From NCBI GenBank assembly GCA_019873665.1, contig JAIOAV010000004.1:1-64000 (forward strand): a stretch of 64,000 nt of DNA. The letters run 5' to 3'. The first letter of the stretch is position 1, and each line of letters opens with the position of its first letter. This stretch comes from Chloroflexota bacterium. GTDB lineage: Bacteria; Chloroflexota; Anaerolineae; JAAYEA01. Below, in pieces: positions 47,871-57,399 of the stretch. A program made the position numbers and the translations under genes. A model generated the notes under the pieces. That model saw only the letters and a program-made list of their open reading frames with translations. It was not told where the DNA came from and did not search any database.

Positions 47871-48013
47871 CCACCCTCGCGCCACGGCCCAGGCCGCAAC
47901 AAACCCCGTGCGCTCCAGTTGGAGTCCAGGTCAGAAACGCCTATACTAACAGCCGACAGCCATCGTCCGCGCGACCGGGCGATTCTGCCAAAACTCGTTG
48001 AGGAGATGCCCTA

Positions 48014-48976
48014 ATGCCACTGATGTTCGACATGCCTCTGGAGAAGCTATACACCTACCAGGGCCGGAATCCCCGCCCCACCGATTTCGACGCTTTCTGG
48101 GATCGCGGCCTGGCAGAGATGCGGGCCATTGACCCCCAGGTGGAGCTCAAGCCTGCGCCTTTCCAGACCCCCTTTGCCGAGTGCCTGGACATGTTCTTTA
48201 CGGGGGTGGGAAATGCGCGCGTGCATGCCAAGCTGCTGCGCCCACGTCATGCCCCCGCGCCGCATCCCGCCATCCTGATGTTCCACGGCTATTCGGGAAA
48301 CTCGGGCGACTGGTACGACAAGCTCGGCTATGTGGCGCGCGGGTACACGGTGGCGGCGTTGGATTGCCGCGGACAGGGGGGCCTATCGCAGGATAGTGGC
48401 GGCGTAGTGGGCACCACGCTGCGCGGTCACATCGTGCGCGGATTGGATGACAAACCGGAGAAGCTCCTCTTTCGCCAGATCTTTCTCGACACGGCACAAT
48501 TGGCCAAGCTGGTGATGGAGATGCCGGACGTGGACCCGGATCGCGTGGGGGCCACCGGCGGCAGCCAGGGCGGCGGTTTGACTCTGGCGTGCGCCGCGCT
48601 AGAGCCGCGCATTGCGCGCGCCGCGCCGGTCTTTCCCTTCCTCTCGGACTATCAGCGGGTGTGGGAGATGGATCAGGCCAAGGATGCGTATATAGAGTTG
48701 CAGCAATACTTCCGCCTCTTTGACCCGCGCCACGAACGTGAGGATGAGATATTCACCAAGTTGGGCTACATTGACGTGCAACACCTGGCAAATCGCATAC
48801 GCGGCAAAGTACTGATGGCCACCGGCCTGATGGATACCGTCTGCCCGCCTTCGACGCAATTCGCCGCCTACAACAAGATCCAATCTCCCAAGTCGCTTTC
48901 CATCTATCCGGATTTCGGGCACGAAGGCTTGCCGGGCAACGCGGATCGCATCTATGAGTTCATGGGCGAGCTGTAG
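48014..48976 (+). CDS. Acetylxylan esterase/cephalosporin-C deacetylase family
   Basis: [59 protein letters not shown]. Confidence 0.92.
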   Translation: MPLMFDMPLEKLYTYQGRNPRPTDFDAFWDRGLAEMRAIDPQVELKPAPFQTPFAECLDMFFTGVGNARVHAKLLRPRHAPAPHPAILMFHGYSGNSGDWYDKLGYVARGYTVAALDCRGQGGLSQDSGGVVGTTLRGHIVRGLDDKPEKLLFRQIFLDTAQLAKLVMEMPDVDPDRVGATGGSQGGGLTLACAALEPRIARAAPVFPFLSDYQRVWEMDQAKDAYIELQQYFRLFDPRHEREDEIFTKLGYIDVQHLANRIRGKVLMATGLMDTVCPPSTQFAAYNKIQSPKSLSIYPDFGHEGLPGNADRIYEFMGEL

Positions 48977-49005
48977 AAGGCTATGCCGCATATAGGAGGG
49001 GCGCG

Positions 49006-49830
49006 ATGTGGACGGTGAATCAGTCCGTCTCGTTTGATCGTCCGGCGCGCCAGTGGGTTTGGCGCGATGGCAGGCTCGTGGGCGCGGTGAACGTGGGCGA
49101 GCTGCGCGCCTATGTCTTTCCCTTGTACACGCCGCGCGGGCGGCTTGTGATCCAGGAGAGCCCGGTAGATCACCCACACCACCAGGGGCTGACCGTCGGC
49201 GCGCAACTGAACGGCTGGGACATGTGGAACGCCGGGTCGTTCGGCATCCCGCGCAGCCGCCAGGTGGTGGTGCCGGACGAAAGCCATGCGACCGCCGATG
49301 CTACGGGCGCGCGCTTTCTGCTCATGCTGGATTGGACCACCGCCGGCGGCGTCAAGATGCTGCGGGAGCGAAGGGCGATCACCTTTGCCGCCGCTGCCTA
49401 CGGCCACATCGTTGACGTGCGCACTACGTTGATCGCGGCCTATGGCGATGTGCACTTTGCGCAAACCAAAGAGGCCGGTCTCTCGCTGCGCGTCCCGCCC
49501 GAGTGGGAGACGGCCAATGGCGGCATCATCCTCGACGCGCGCGGCAGGGTGGGCGAGAGCCAGATCTTTGACCAGCTCGCCGAATGGATTGACGTGAGCG
49601 GCGAGGGGCCTGCTGGGGTGTGGGCGGGCATCACGATGATGCCACATCGTCACTCTCCGGCGGTGCCATGGATGGTGCGCGACTATGGGCTGCAGAACTA
49701 TGATCCATGGCGACACCAGCGCATCTCGTTGGCCGCCGGCGACACGCTGACGCTGGGCGTGCGCTATGTCGCGCACGATGGCCGTGGCACAGTGGGTGAC
49801 ATCGCGGCGTGGTACAGAGATTGCCCCTAG
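49006..49830 (+). CDS. PmoA-family (DUF6807-like) protein
   Basis: [48 protein letters not shown]. Confidence 0.65.
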   Translation: MWTVNQSVSFDRPARQWVWRDGRLVGAVNVGELRAYVFPLYTPRGRLVIQESPVDHPHHQGLTVGAQLNGWDMWNAGSFGIPRSRQVVVPDESHATADATGARFLLMLDWTTAGGVKMLRERRAITFAAAAYGHIVDVRTTLIAAYGDVHFAQTKEAGLSLRVPPEWETANGGIILDARGRVGESQIFDQLAEWIDVSGEGPAGVWAGITMMPHRHSPAVPWMVRDYGLQNYDPWRHQRISLAAGDTLTLGVRYVAHDGRGTVGDIAAWYRDCP

Positions 49831-49916
49831 ACGTGCGGGAAAGGAGCAAGGATGCGCCTGATGGGACACTGGTGACAGATAGATTGCCCCTAGACGTGCG
49901 GGAAAGGAACAGGATG
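49818..49916 (+). repeat. Tandem partial duplication of coaD leader/RBS region (two ~36-nt copies, 63-nt offset)
   Basis: AGATTGCCCCTAGACGTGCGGGAAAGGAGCAAGGATG at 49818-49854 and AGATTGCCCCTAGACGTGCGGGAAAGGAACAGGATG at 49881-49916. Confidence 0.9.
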
Positions 49917-50414
49917 AAAAGAGCGGTCTATGCGGGAAGCTTCGACCCGATCACAAACGGCCACCTCTGGATGATCGAGCAGGGCGTGCGGCTGTTCGAC
50001 GAGCTGGTAGTGGCGATCGGCTCGAACCCAGACAAACGATACACCTTTACGCAGGCGGAGCGGATGACGATGCTACGCGAATCGCTGCAGCACCTGCCGC
50101 GCGTGCGCATCGAAAGCTTTGAGCGCCAGTTCCTGGTGCATTACGCACACTCCATCGGCGCGCAGTACATCCTGCGGGGCATCCGCAGCCAGGCCGACTA
50201 TGAGTACGAGCGAGGTATGCGCCACCTGAACAATGATCTGCGCCCCGAGATCGTTACCGTCTTTCTCATGCCGCCACGCGAGATCGCGGAAGTCAGCTCT
50301 AGCATGGTGAAAGGATTGGTCGGGCCAGAAGGTTGGGAGGAGGTCGTCCGCCAGTACGCGCCGGCCGCAACCTGTCGTTTCCTGAGCAAGTTCGCGCGGG
50401 ATAATGGCTTGTAA
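49914..50414 (+). CDS. coaD: Phosphopantetheine adenylyltransferase
   Basis: [55 protein letters not shown]. Confidence 0.96.
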   Translation: MKRAVYAGSFDPITNGHLWMIEQGVRLFDELVVAIGSNPDKRYTFTQAERMTMLRESLQHLPRVRIESFERQFLVHYAHSIGAQYILRGIRSQADYEYERGMRHLNNDLRPEIVTVFLMPPREIAEVSSSMVKGLVGPEGWEEVVRQYAPAATCRFLSKFARDNGL

Positions 50415-50431
50415 GAGTGCAAGGAGGCATC

Positions 50432-51784
50432 ATGCGCAATGAGGATCGGATCCAACCGTATGTCGGGAATCGGTTCTACTGGCAGTACAAGGGAAAGCCG
50501 ATCCTGCTGATCGGCGGCAGTGTGGAGGATAACCTCTTCCAGATCCCCAACCTGCGTGAGCACTTGGATCTGCTCGCCTCCGTGGGCGGCAATTACGTGC
50601 GGTGTACCATGTCCAGCCGCGACCCGGGGGATGTCTGGCCTTTTGCCCGCGACCCACAGACCGGCCTTTATGACCTGAACAAGCCCAGCGAGGAATACTG
50701 GCGGCGCTTTGCCGAGTTTCTGGCGCTCACTGCGGAGCGAGACATCATCGCGCAGTTCGAGATGTGGGATCGCTTTGACTTTAGCCGTGCCCCTTGGCAG
50801 GACAACCCGTACAACCCCAAGAACAACATCAACTATACCGCCGCGGAATCGGGTCTGATGGAGGAGATCAACACGCATCCGGGACGGCGGGAGAACGCCT
50901 TCTTCCGCTCTGTGCCCGCACTGGAGAACAACCAAGTGGTGCTCCGCTACCAGCAGATGCAGGTGGACAAGATGCTATCGCTATCCCTGCCCTACGGCCA
51001 CTGCCTCTACTGCATGGACAACGAGACAAACGAGTCGCCCGAGTGGGGCAAGTACTGGTCGCTCTACATCCAGAGAAAGGCGGCAGAGCTGGGCGTCAGC
51101 GTGCAGACCACCGAGATGTGGGATGCCCATAGCGTACTCGATGACGAGCACCGCAACACCATTGACCATCCAGAGCTATACTCCTTCATTGACCTGTCTC
51201 AGAACAACCACCGGCCGGCCGACGAGCACTGGGAGAACCCACAACAGATACGGCGCTATCTCATTTCGTCCGGACAGGTGCGGCCGATGAACAGCGTCAA
51301 GATATATGGCGCGAACAGTGGCCAGTACGGCTCCACCCGAGACGCCCAGGAGCGCTTCTGGCGGAACATCTTTGGCGGGTTCGCATCCTCCCGCTTCCAC
51401 CGCCCACCGTCCGGATTGGGGCTGAACGAGATCGCACGGGCGCACATCAAGTCTATGCGGATATTCACCAACGAACTGGACATCTTCACCTGCGAGCCGC
51501 ACAACGACTTGCTCAGGAACCGGAGCTGGAATGAGGCGTATTGCACGGCGCATCCTGGCGTCGAGTACGGGCTGTTCTTCCCCGACGGCGGCAACATCCT
51601 GCTTGATGTGTCGGCAGCGGGCGACAAGCCCTTAACCATCCGTTGGCTGGATATCCGCACCAGCCGGTGGACCGGACCCGCGGTGCCCATCGTCAGCGCC
51701 GACAGGGACGCCAGCGGCATGCTGCACGTCATCACGCCCAGCGAAGAGGGCTACTGGGCAGCGCATATCCGCACTGTGCCATAG
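50432..51784 (+). CDS. Putative TIM-barrel glycoside-hydrolase-like protein
   Basis: PILLIGGSVEDNLFQIPNLREHLDLLASVGGNYVRCTMSS; CMDNETNESPEWGKYW; beta-sandwich-like C-terminus. Confidence 0.65.
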   Translation: MRNEDRIQPYVGNRFYWQYKGKPILLIGGSVEDNLFQIPNLREHLDLLASVGGNYVRCTMSSRDPGDVWPFARDPQTGLYDLNKPSEEYWRRFAEFLALTAERDIIAQFEMWDRFDFSRAPWQDNPYNPKNNINYTAAESGLMEEINTHPGRRENAFFRSVPALENNQVVLRYQQMQVDKMLSLSLPYGHCLYCMDNETNESPEWGKYWSLYIQRKAAELGVSVQTTEMWDAHSVLDDEHRNTIDHPELYSFIDLSQNNHRPADEHWENPQQIRRYLISSGQVRPMNSVKIYGANSGQYGSTRDAQERFWRNIFGGFASSRFHRPPSGLGLNEIARAHIKSMRIFTNELDIFTCEPHNDLLRNRSWNEAYCTAHPGVEYGLFFPDGGNILLDVSAAGDKPLTIRWLDIRTSRWTGPAVPIVSADRDASGMLHVITPSEEGYWAAHIRTVP

Positions 51785-51849
51785 ATAGGGCCACAGATAC
51801 CGCTGGCGCGTGAGACCTGACCGTCACGCAGATCAGGCGGCATTGGCTT

Positions 51850-51877
51850 TTGGCGCTGACGAAAAGCCGAATATACT
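51850..51877 (+). promoter_or_regulatory. Putative sigma70-type promoter for ECF sigma gene
   Basis: TTGGCG-16 nt-TATACT. Confidence 0.35.
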
Positions 51878-51961
51878 TGGGCTGCTGCCATGTCATTGGC
51901 AGTCCGACTGAACCCCGTCAGCGACGCATCTTTTTGCAGCTCGGAAGGGCAGGGAATAGCC

Positions 51962-52540
51962 ATGGCGACCCCTTATACAAGTATCAAGAGTGATGAGGCG
52001 CTGGCCACGGCTGCGGTCAGTGGCGAGAGCTGGGCATGGGATGCCCTGGTGGATCGCTACAAGGGCCTGGTGTATTCTATCCCGCTGCGCGCCGGACTGT
52101 CGCCGGAGGATGCGAGCAGCATCTTCCAGACCGTTTTTGTGCGTTTGCTGCAGCACCTTCCTGCTATCCGGGAACCGCAAGGGCTGCCTGCCTGGCTGAT
52201 CGCCACCACAAAGCGACTGAGCTGGCAGACGCTGCGTCGGCGGCATCCAGAGCCGGCGACGGAAGAGATCGCCGCCATGATCGAGAAGGCGGAGGCGTGG
52301 CTATTGCACCCGCATCGCGACGAGGCGCTCTGGGTCGATCAGGCCCTAGTGCGCGACGCGATGGCACAGGTAGGCGATCGGTGCCGCACGCTTTTGCAGC
52401 TACTGTACTATGATCAGGAGGAACCCTCCTACGAGACCATCGGCCTGCAGATGCAGATGCCGGTGGAGAGTATCGGCCCGACTCGCGCGCGCTGCCTGCA
52501 GAAGATGCGCGAGATCCTACGTCGTATGGGAATGGGTTAA
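51962..52540 (+). CDS. ECF-type RNA polymerase sigma factor
   Basis: [41 protein letters not shown] (region 2); region 4 [36 protein letters not shown]. Confidence 0.88.
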   Translation: MATPYTSIKSDEALATAAVSGESWAWDALVDRYKGLVYSIPLRAGLSPEDASSIFQTVFVRLLQHLPAIREPQGLPAWLIATTKRLSWQTLRRRHPEPATEEIAAMIEKAEAWLLHPHRDEALWVDQALVRDAMAQVGDRCRTLLQLLYYDQEEPSYETIGLQMQMPVESIGPTRARCLQKMREILRRMGMG

Positions 52541-52542
52541 GC

Positions 52543-54372
52543 GTGGCTCACTACCCTGTTAGCTTCGAGAACCTCGTGGACTGGCTCGACGGGCGTCTGG
52601 ACCCGGAGACGCGCCAGATACTGGAGGCGCACCTAGCAGAAGGGTGCGCAGAATGCGATGCGGCGCTGGCGTGGCTGCGTCGCGTGATCACCGCCATCAC
52701 ACTGGACGAGCTGGTTGACCCGCCACCAGCGTTGGTCACGCAGGTCAAGGCCGCGTTCAAGCCGGTTACAGCGCCGGTGGCCCCACGGCCAGTAGCGCCA
52801 CCGGTGGCTGCTCCGACCAAGCCGCGCTCTTTTGCCTGGACCCCTGTGATCGTTCTGGCGGCGATCATGCTAGTGTTAGGGCTGAGTATAGTCTTCTTCC
52901 TCGCGCAGTGGCCCGGGCTGTCTGTCCAGCCCGCACGGCTGATTACGCTCGTCGGCAGTCCTGATGTCAGGCTTACCGCCGACGGCGAAACAGTACGCCC
53001 GGGTGGCGTGGTGGGTGAAGGCAGCGACCTTCGTGTAATCGGGGGCCAGGCGATCCTGACCCTCTTTGACGGCAGTATCCTGGAGATGCAGCCCAACGCG
53101 GAGATTCGCCTGACGACAATGCGCACTGGGCTATTCAAACAGCCCTACAAGATCAGCATTACCCAGCATTCTGGCGCGGTCCGGTACGAGGTTGCCGCAC
53201 TGCCTAGCAGCCGCTCCAGTTTTCAGGTGCAAGGCCCAAACGCCCTGATTTCTGTGCGCGCCACCAGCTTCACGGTCATTGTGCCCAGCGCGCTAGAGAC
53301 GCAGGTCGAGGTTCGCAGCGGCGAGGTGCAGATGCTTGGCCTGGTGGATAGCGTGACCATCCGGGCGAACCAAATAGCGCTGGCAGTGGGAGGCGCGCCC
53401 ATCCGCGTTCTCGGCGCCGCCGAAATTGTTGCCACACCGACACCCACTCCTACCTCCACACCACCTCAGACGGCGACAGCAACAGACACGGCGACCATCA
53501 CCGCGACGCCAAGTGGCACGCTGTTAACAGCCACACCCACACAGACACCAACTGCCACAGGCACGTCAACGCCGACTGCAACCGCCACCGAGACCGGTAC
53601 TGCCACGGGTACGCCAACCACCACAGAGACTGCCACCGTTACCGGCACGCCAACAGCGACAGCTACACCTTCGTCCACACCAACCGAGACCGCGACGCCG
53701 CTGGCTACGGCGACAGTTACTTTGTCACCGACGGCAACAGACACCGCCACGTCGACGCCAACCGTGACGGCCACGCCGCAACCGATCAGTCAGAGCATGA
53801 CCCTGCAATATGGCCTTGACGGCTACACGGGCACGGAGGATGTCAGCATTGTCTCCTGGGAGCCGGACGCCAATTTCGACGGAGGAAGCAACGACACGAT
53901 GCTGGTGCAGACGAACGACCAGGCGGCGGCACTGCTGCGCTTCGATCTGCTCAGCATCCCCACCAACGCTACGATCACTCGTGCCGTGCTAAGCCTCTAT
54001 GCATTGGAACGCACTGGGCCGCAAGCCATTACCGTGGGCGCCTACGAGGCTTATCGGCCTTGGGCGGCAGCGCAAGCCACATGGAACCAGGCAGCCGCGG
54101 GTACCCCCTGGGGCGCGCCGGGAGCCAACGACGTGACCAGCGATCGAGCGCCCGATCCGGAGCGTGACAACGTCATCCTCGCCGTGCCGCAGTGGTACAA
54201 CTTTGATCTCACGCGTCTTGTGCAAAAGTGGGTACGAGATCCCAGCGTGAACTATGGGCTGATCTTCAAGGCGTTTGGCGATCCCACCAGCGTAAGATTT
54301 GTCGCCGCCGAACATGGCGGCCGCGACATCCACCCCAAGCTGACCATCGAGTATACTGTGCCAAGCCCGTAG
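52543..54372 (+). CDS. Transmembrane anti-sigma/FecR-domain protein with Thr/Pro linker and C-terminal DNRLRE-type domain
   Basis: GTG start 3 nt after sigma stop; [13 protein letters not shown]; one TM ([22 protein letters not shown]); FecR-like [28 protein letters not shown] repeats; [27 protein letters not shown]...[15 protein letters not shown]. Confidence 0.85.
   Translation: MAHYPVSFENLVDWLDGRLDPETRQILEAHLAEGCAECDAALAWLRRVITAITLDELVDPPPALVTQVKAAFKPVTAPVAPRPVAPPVAAPTKPRSFAWTPVIVLAAIMLVLGLSIVFFLAQWPGLSVQPARLITLVGSPDVRLTADGETVRPGGVVGEGSDLRVIGGQAILTLFDGSILEMQPNAEIRLTTMRTGLFKQPYKISITQHSGAVRYEVAALPSSRSSFQVQGPNALISVRATSFTVIVPSALETQVEVRSGEVQMLGLVDSVTIRANQIALAVGGAPIRVLGAAEIVATPTPTPTSTPPQTATATDTATITATPSGTLLTATPTQTPTATGTSTPTATATETGTATGTPTTTETATVTGTPTATATPSSTPTETATPLATATVTLSPTATDTATSTPTVTATPQPISQSMTLQYGLDGYTGTEDVSIVSWEPDANFDGGSNDTMLVQTNDQAAALLRFDLLSIPTNATITRAVLSLYALERTGPQAITVGAYEAYRPWAAAQATWNQAAAGTPWGAPGANDVTSDRAPDPERDNVILAVPQWYNFDLTRLVQKWVRDPSVNYGLIFKAFGDPTSVRFVAAEHGGRDIHPKLTIEYTVPSP
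53430..53785 (+). repeat. Low-complexity Thr/Pro/Ala-coding repeat region
   Basis: [56 protein letters not shown]... Confidence 0.85.
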
Positions 54373-54495
54373 CGAGCTTCCGGACCGCCCGGCTCAGGCC
54401 GCGTGTCTCGTGTGCCCGTGCCTGCGTCGCCTGCCGACGCGATGATTGGACATTCATCTACCACTGATCCTGCACATGTGGTGGCAGGAGGGAAA

Positions 54496-54535
54496 GAGAA
54501 GACCCCGGGGATGCCAGATCCCCTGGGGTCTTCTC
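54496..54535. terminator. Bidirectional terminator-like hairpin between convergent genes
   Basis: GAGAAGACCCCGGGG...CCCCTGGGGTCTTCTC, 15 bp with a single bulge. Confidence 0.65.
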
Positions 54536-55153
54536 TCAATCGTAATCGGTCGGCCAGTCGGGATGGCGCAGGTGTTCGAACAGCCTGGCGATTTCCGAGG
54601 GGGTCGTGCGAGGCAGCGAGAGCTCCGGCAGCGCATCCTCGGCGAAAAAGCCGACATCTGCTGTCTCGATGCTGCGCCGGGGTGCGCCGCCCAGCAGCTC
54701 GCAGCGGAAGAACACCTTGTAGATAGCATGCAACGAGGGCGGATGTCCGTGCAGGCTGCGATCCCAGAGCGCTAGCAGCTTGGTGGCGCGCACCTCATAG
54801 CCGGACTCTTCCAACACCTCGCGCTCGGCAGCGCGACTCGGCCGGTCGAACACATCCACCCAGCCGCCCGGCAACGTCCACTTCATGTCGCGCCGCTCCT
54901 GCACCAGCAGGATCTTGTCGTCGGCAAAGACCACGCCGCGCACGTCAACCTTGGGTGTCGCGTAGCCCTTTTCCTCGTGAAAGAGGCCGCGCAGCCGCGC
55001 CACATCGTCATCCGCCTGCACAGCCAACATCTCGATAGCGATCTCACGCAAGGCCTCGTAACGCTCGCGGTCGAACGGCCCATCGCTATACGCCAGGCCG
55101 TTCTGCGCCAGCGCCTGAATCGTGCGCGCCCACTCCAGCCATTTGGGCTCCAT
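54536..55153 (-). CDS. NUDIX hydrolase
   Basis: GGWVDVFDRPSRAAEREVLEESGYEV Nudix box; N-terminal helical domain. Confidence 0.9.
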   Translation of the reverse strand: MEPKWLEWARTIQALAQNGLAYSDGPFDRERYEALREIAIEMLAVQADDDVARLRGLFHEEKGYATPKVDVRGVVFADDKILLVQERRDMKWTLPGGWVDVFDRPSRAAEREVLEESGYEVRATKLLALWDRSLHGHPPSLHAIYKVFFRCELLGGAPRRSIETADVGFFAEDALPELSLPRTTPSEIARLFEHLRHPDWPTDYD

Positions 55154-55218
55154 TTGCTCGTCTTTCACAACGATGAACCGCGGGGCTCTTCCCTCGCCAG
55201 CCTCCGAGGCTCAATCCA

Positions 55219-56079
55219 TTACACTTTCAGGATGCGCGCCGCGTTTTGTCGCGCCACCTTGGCAAAGACTGCTGGGTCCAGGTTCAGGCTGCGTAGCGTA
55301 TCTACCTGCGGCACGGCCTGCCCAGGCATGAGAAAGTCCGTGCCGAAGAGCACCTGATCCTGATGTCGCGTGACGAAATCGCGCGCATATTCGGGATCGC
55401 GCGCCAGGCCGTTGTTGCCAGAACCGGCGGAGATGTCCGCGTACAGGTTAGGATACTCGGTCAACAGCCGATCCAGCGCACCACCTGGCACGACAGGGCC
55501 CCTGGGGTAGCCGCTGCGGTACTCGGGGCGCATCTCCGCCGAGATCTCGGCCCAGAAGTGCGGCCCATGCCCTATGAAAACCGTGTCGGGAAAGCGCTTG
55601 AGCATCCGCTCCAGGCCCAGCAAGCCAAGCTTGTCGCGACCAATCCAGTGATCCATATGTAGCATGATCGGCAACTCGAGTTTGCCGCACGCGCGGTAGA
55701 TCACCTGGCTCAGCCGGCTGTTGATGGGCAGGCCCACCAGGAACTCGCCGAAACCCTTGCACCCTTGCGCCACGTACTCCTCCAGGATCGGCACCGGATC
55801 AAAGCGTCCCGGATAGCGATGGCGCGGATCCACGCTACAAAATGGGATAAAGCGATCGGGATGCTGCGCGCAGACTTTCAAGATCTCGGTTGTCGGCACA
55901 TAAAAGTCGAGCTCCTCTGGCGTCTCGACCGCCAGGAGAACGCTCTTCTCGATCTCCAGCTCATCCATCTTGGCCAGGAGGATCTCCGGCGTGGCGGGCA
56001 GCCGTCCCACCATCAGCCGCCCGGTATGCATGTGAACGTCGATGAATGTCAAAATGGCCTCCAGGTGAGCCTTCAGCAT
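55219..56079 (-). CDS. Amidohydrolase-family (TIM-barrel) protein
   Basis: FIDVHMHTG; ELPIMLHMDHWIGRDKLG; TVFIGHGPHFWAE; LYADISAGSG; VLFGTDFLMPGQ. Confidence 0.85.
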   Translation of the reverse strand: MLKAHLEAILTFIDVHMHTGRLMVGRLPATPEILLAKMDELEIEKSVLLAVETPEELDFYVPTTEILKVCAQHPDRFIPFCSVDPRHRYPGRFDPVPILEEYVAQGCKGFGEFLVGLPINSRLSQVIYRACGKLELPIMLHMDHWIGRDKLGLLGLERMLKRFPDTVFIGHGPHFWAEISAEMRPEYRSGYPRGPVVPGGALDRLLTEYPNLYADISAGSGNNGLARDPEYARDFVTRHQDQVLFGTDFLMPGQAVPQVDTLRSLNLDPAVFAKVARQNAARILKV

Positions 56080-56133
56080 GTCAGCGATCAACCGTCGCTT
56101 TGCGGCTTCTGGCTGATCGCTGACCGCTGACTG

Positions 56134-57390
56134 CTATTTGTTCTTGAGATAGTAGTTGGCGACCTTGGCGACGCCGCCGGCGATGTCGCGCACGTCCTCT
56201 TCAGTCATGCCCTCGTTCCAGCTCGTCACAAAGGTCGTGCTGAGGAACTGCATCGTGCCCGGATAGTCCTTGTCCTCATAGGTGATCCCCTGGCGCGCCT
56301 GCGGCAGCGTCCACGGAATGCCAGACGTGCCAAACGTTTTGCGCTCCTTGATCACCGGGTAGTCAAAGATCGGGTTGGGGATATAGCCGACATGGAAGGG
56401 CATCCCCTCCGCCTGGAGCGCCGCGGCGAAATCCTGCGGCGAGACGCCCAACACCTTCTCCTCAATGGTGAAGGAAAAGATCCACCAAGACGGATTCGTG
56501 CCGGGAACTAGGTATGGCGGACGAATGCCGGGGATGTCGTCCAGCATCTCGGCCAGCATTTCTGCGGTATGGCGGCGACGTGCGACGATCTCGTCCAGCT
56601 TGTGCAACTGCGCCAAGCCCACTGCGCCCTGCAGCTCCGTCAGGCGATAATTAGGCCCCAGGAACAGATGCCCCCGCTCGCCAGTGCCACGCGGCCAGCC
56701 CTTGTCCGCAAAAAGCCGCGCCCGATACGCCAGTTGATCGTTGTTCGTGATGATCATACCGCCGTCGCCAGTGGTCATCTGCTTGGACTGCTGGAAGCTA
56801 AAGCAGCCGATATCGCCGATCGTGCCCGCCAGATGACCCTTGTACTCCGACAGATGCGCCTGCGCGCAGTCCTCGATCAGCCAGAAGCCCTTCTCGCGCG
56901 CCAGAGCGCGGATCGGATCCATGTCGCACATCTGGCCGAAGAGATGCACGGCGATGATGGCCTTGGTCTTGGGCGAGATCTGCTTGGCGATCGTCTCCGC
57001 CGTGACGTTGCCGGTGCGCGGGTCCACATCCGCAAAGATCGGCACGAGATTGCACATCAGGATGGCGATGACCGTGCCCATGTCGGTAACGGTGGTCGTG
57101 ATCACCTCGTCGCCCGGCTCCAGATTGAGCGCGCCGACTGCCACGTGCAGCGCCGCCGTGCCGGATGTCGCGGCGACGGCGTGTTTGGTGCCATACTTGG
57201 CCGCAAACTCAGCCTCGAGCTGCGGCACTTTGGTGCCGCCAACCCGATTCAGGCTGCCGGATTGGATCACCTCAGTCAGGAGCTGGATCTCCTCCTGGCC
57301 AAACATGCGACCCGACGCATTCCCCACCGAGGGCCAGGGCTTGGTGCGGTACTTTTCCCCGCCGTGAATTGCCAATTTCGACTCTGTCAC
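56134..57390 (-). CDS. DegT/DnrJ/EryC1/StrS-family aminotransferase
   Basis: ATSGTAALHVAVGALNLEPGDEVITTTVTDMGTV; GCFSFQQSKQMTTGDGGMIITNN (PLP Lys). Confidence 0.92.
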   Translation of the reverse strand: MTESKLAIHGGEKYRTKPWPSVGNASGRMFGQEEIQLLTEVIQSGSLNRVGGTKVPQLEAEFAAKYGTKHAVAATSGTAALHVAVGALNLEPGDEVITTTVTDMGTVIAILMCNLVPIFADVDPRTGNVTAETIAKQISPKTKAIIAVHLFGQMCDMDPIRALAREKGFWLIEDCAQAHLSEYKGHLAGTIGDIGCFSFQQSKQMTTGDGGMIITNNDQLAYRARLFADKGWPRGTGERGHLFLGPNYRLTELQGAVGLAQLHKLDEIVARRRHTAEMLAEMLDDIPGIRPPYLVPGTNPSWWIFSFTIEEKVLGVSPQDFAAALQAEGMPFHVGYIPNPIFDYPVIKERKTFGTSGIPWTLPQARQGITYEDKDYPGTMQFLSTTFVTSWNEGMTEEDVRDIAGGVAKVANYYLKNK

Positions 57391-57399
57391 AGGAACCTC

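Noticed and set aside
53466-53774. 102-aa Val/Ala repeat ORF on the minus strand
   Set aside because: Reverse complement of the Thr/Pro/Ala linker; low-complexity artefact.
53430-53785. Possible CRISPR or minisatellite
   Set aside because: No fixed repeat unit or unique spacers; explained as a low-complexity coding linker.
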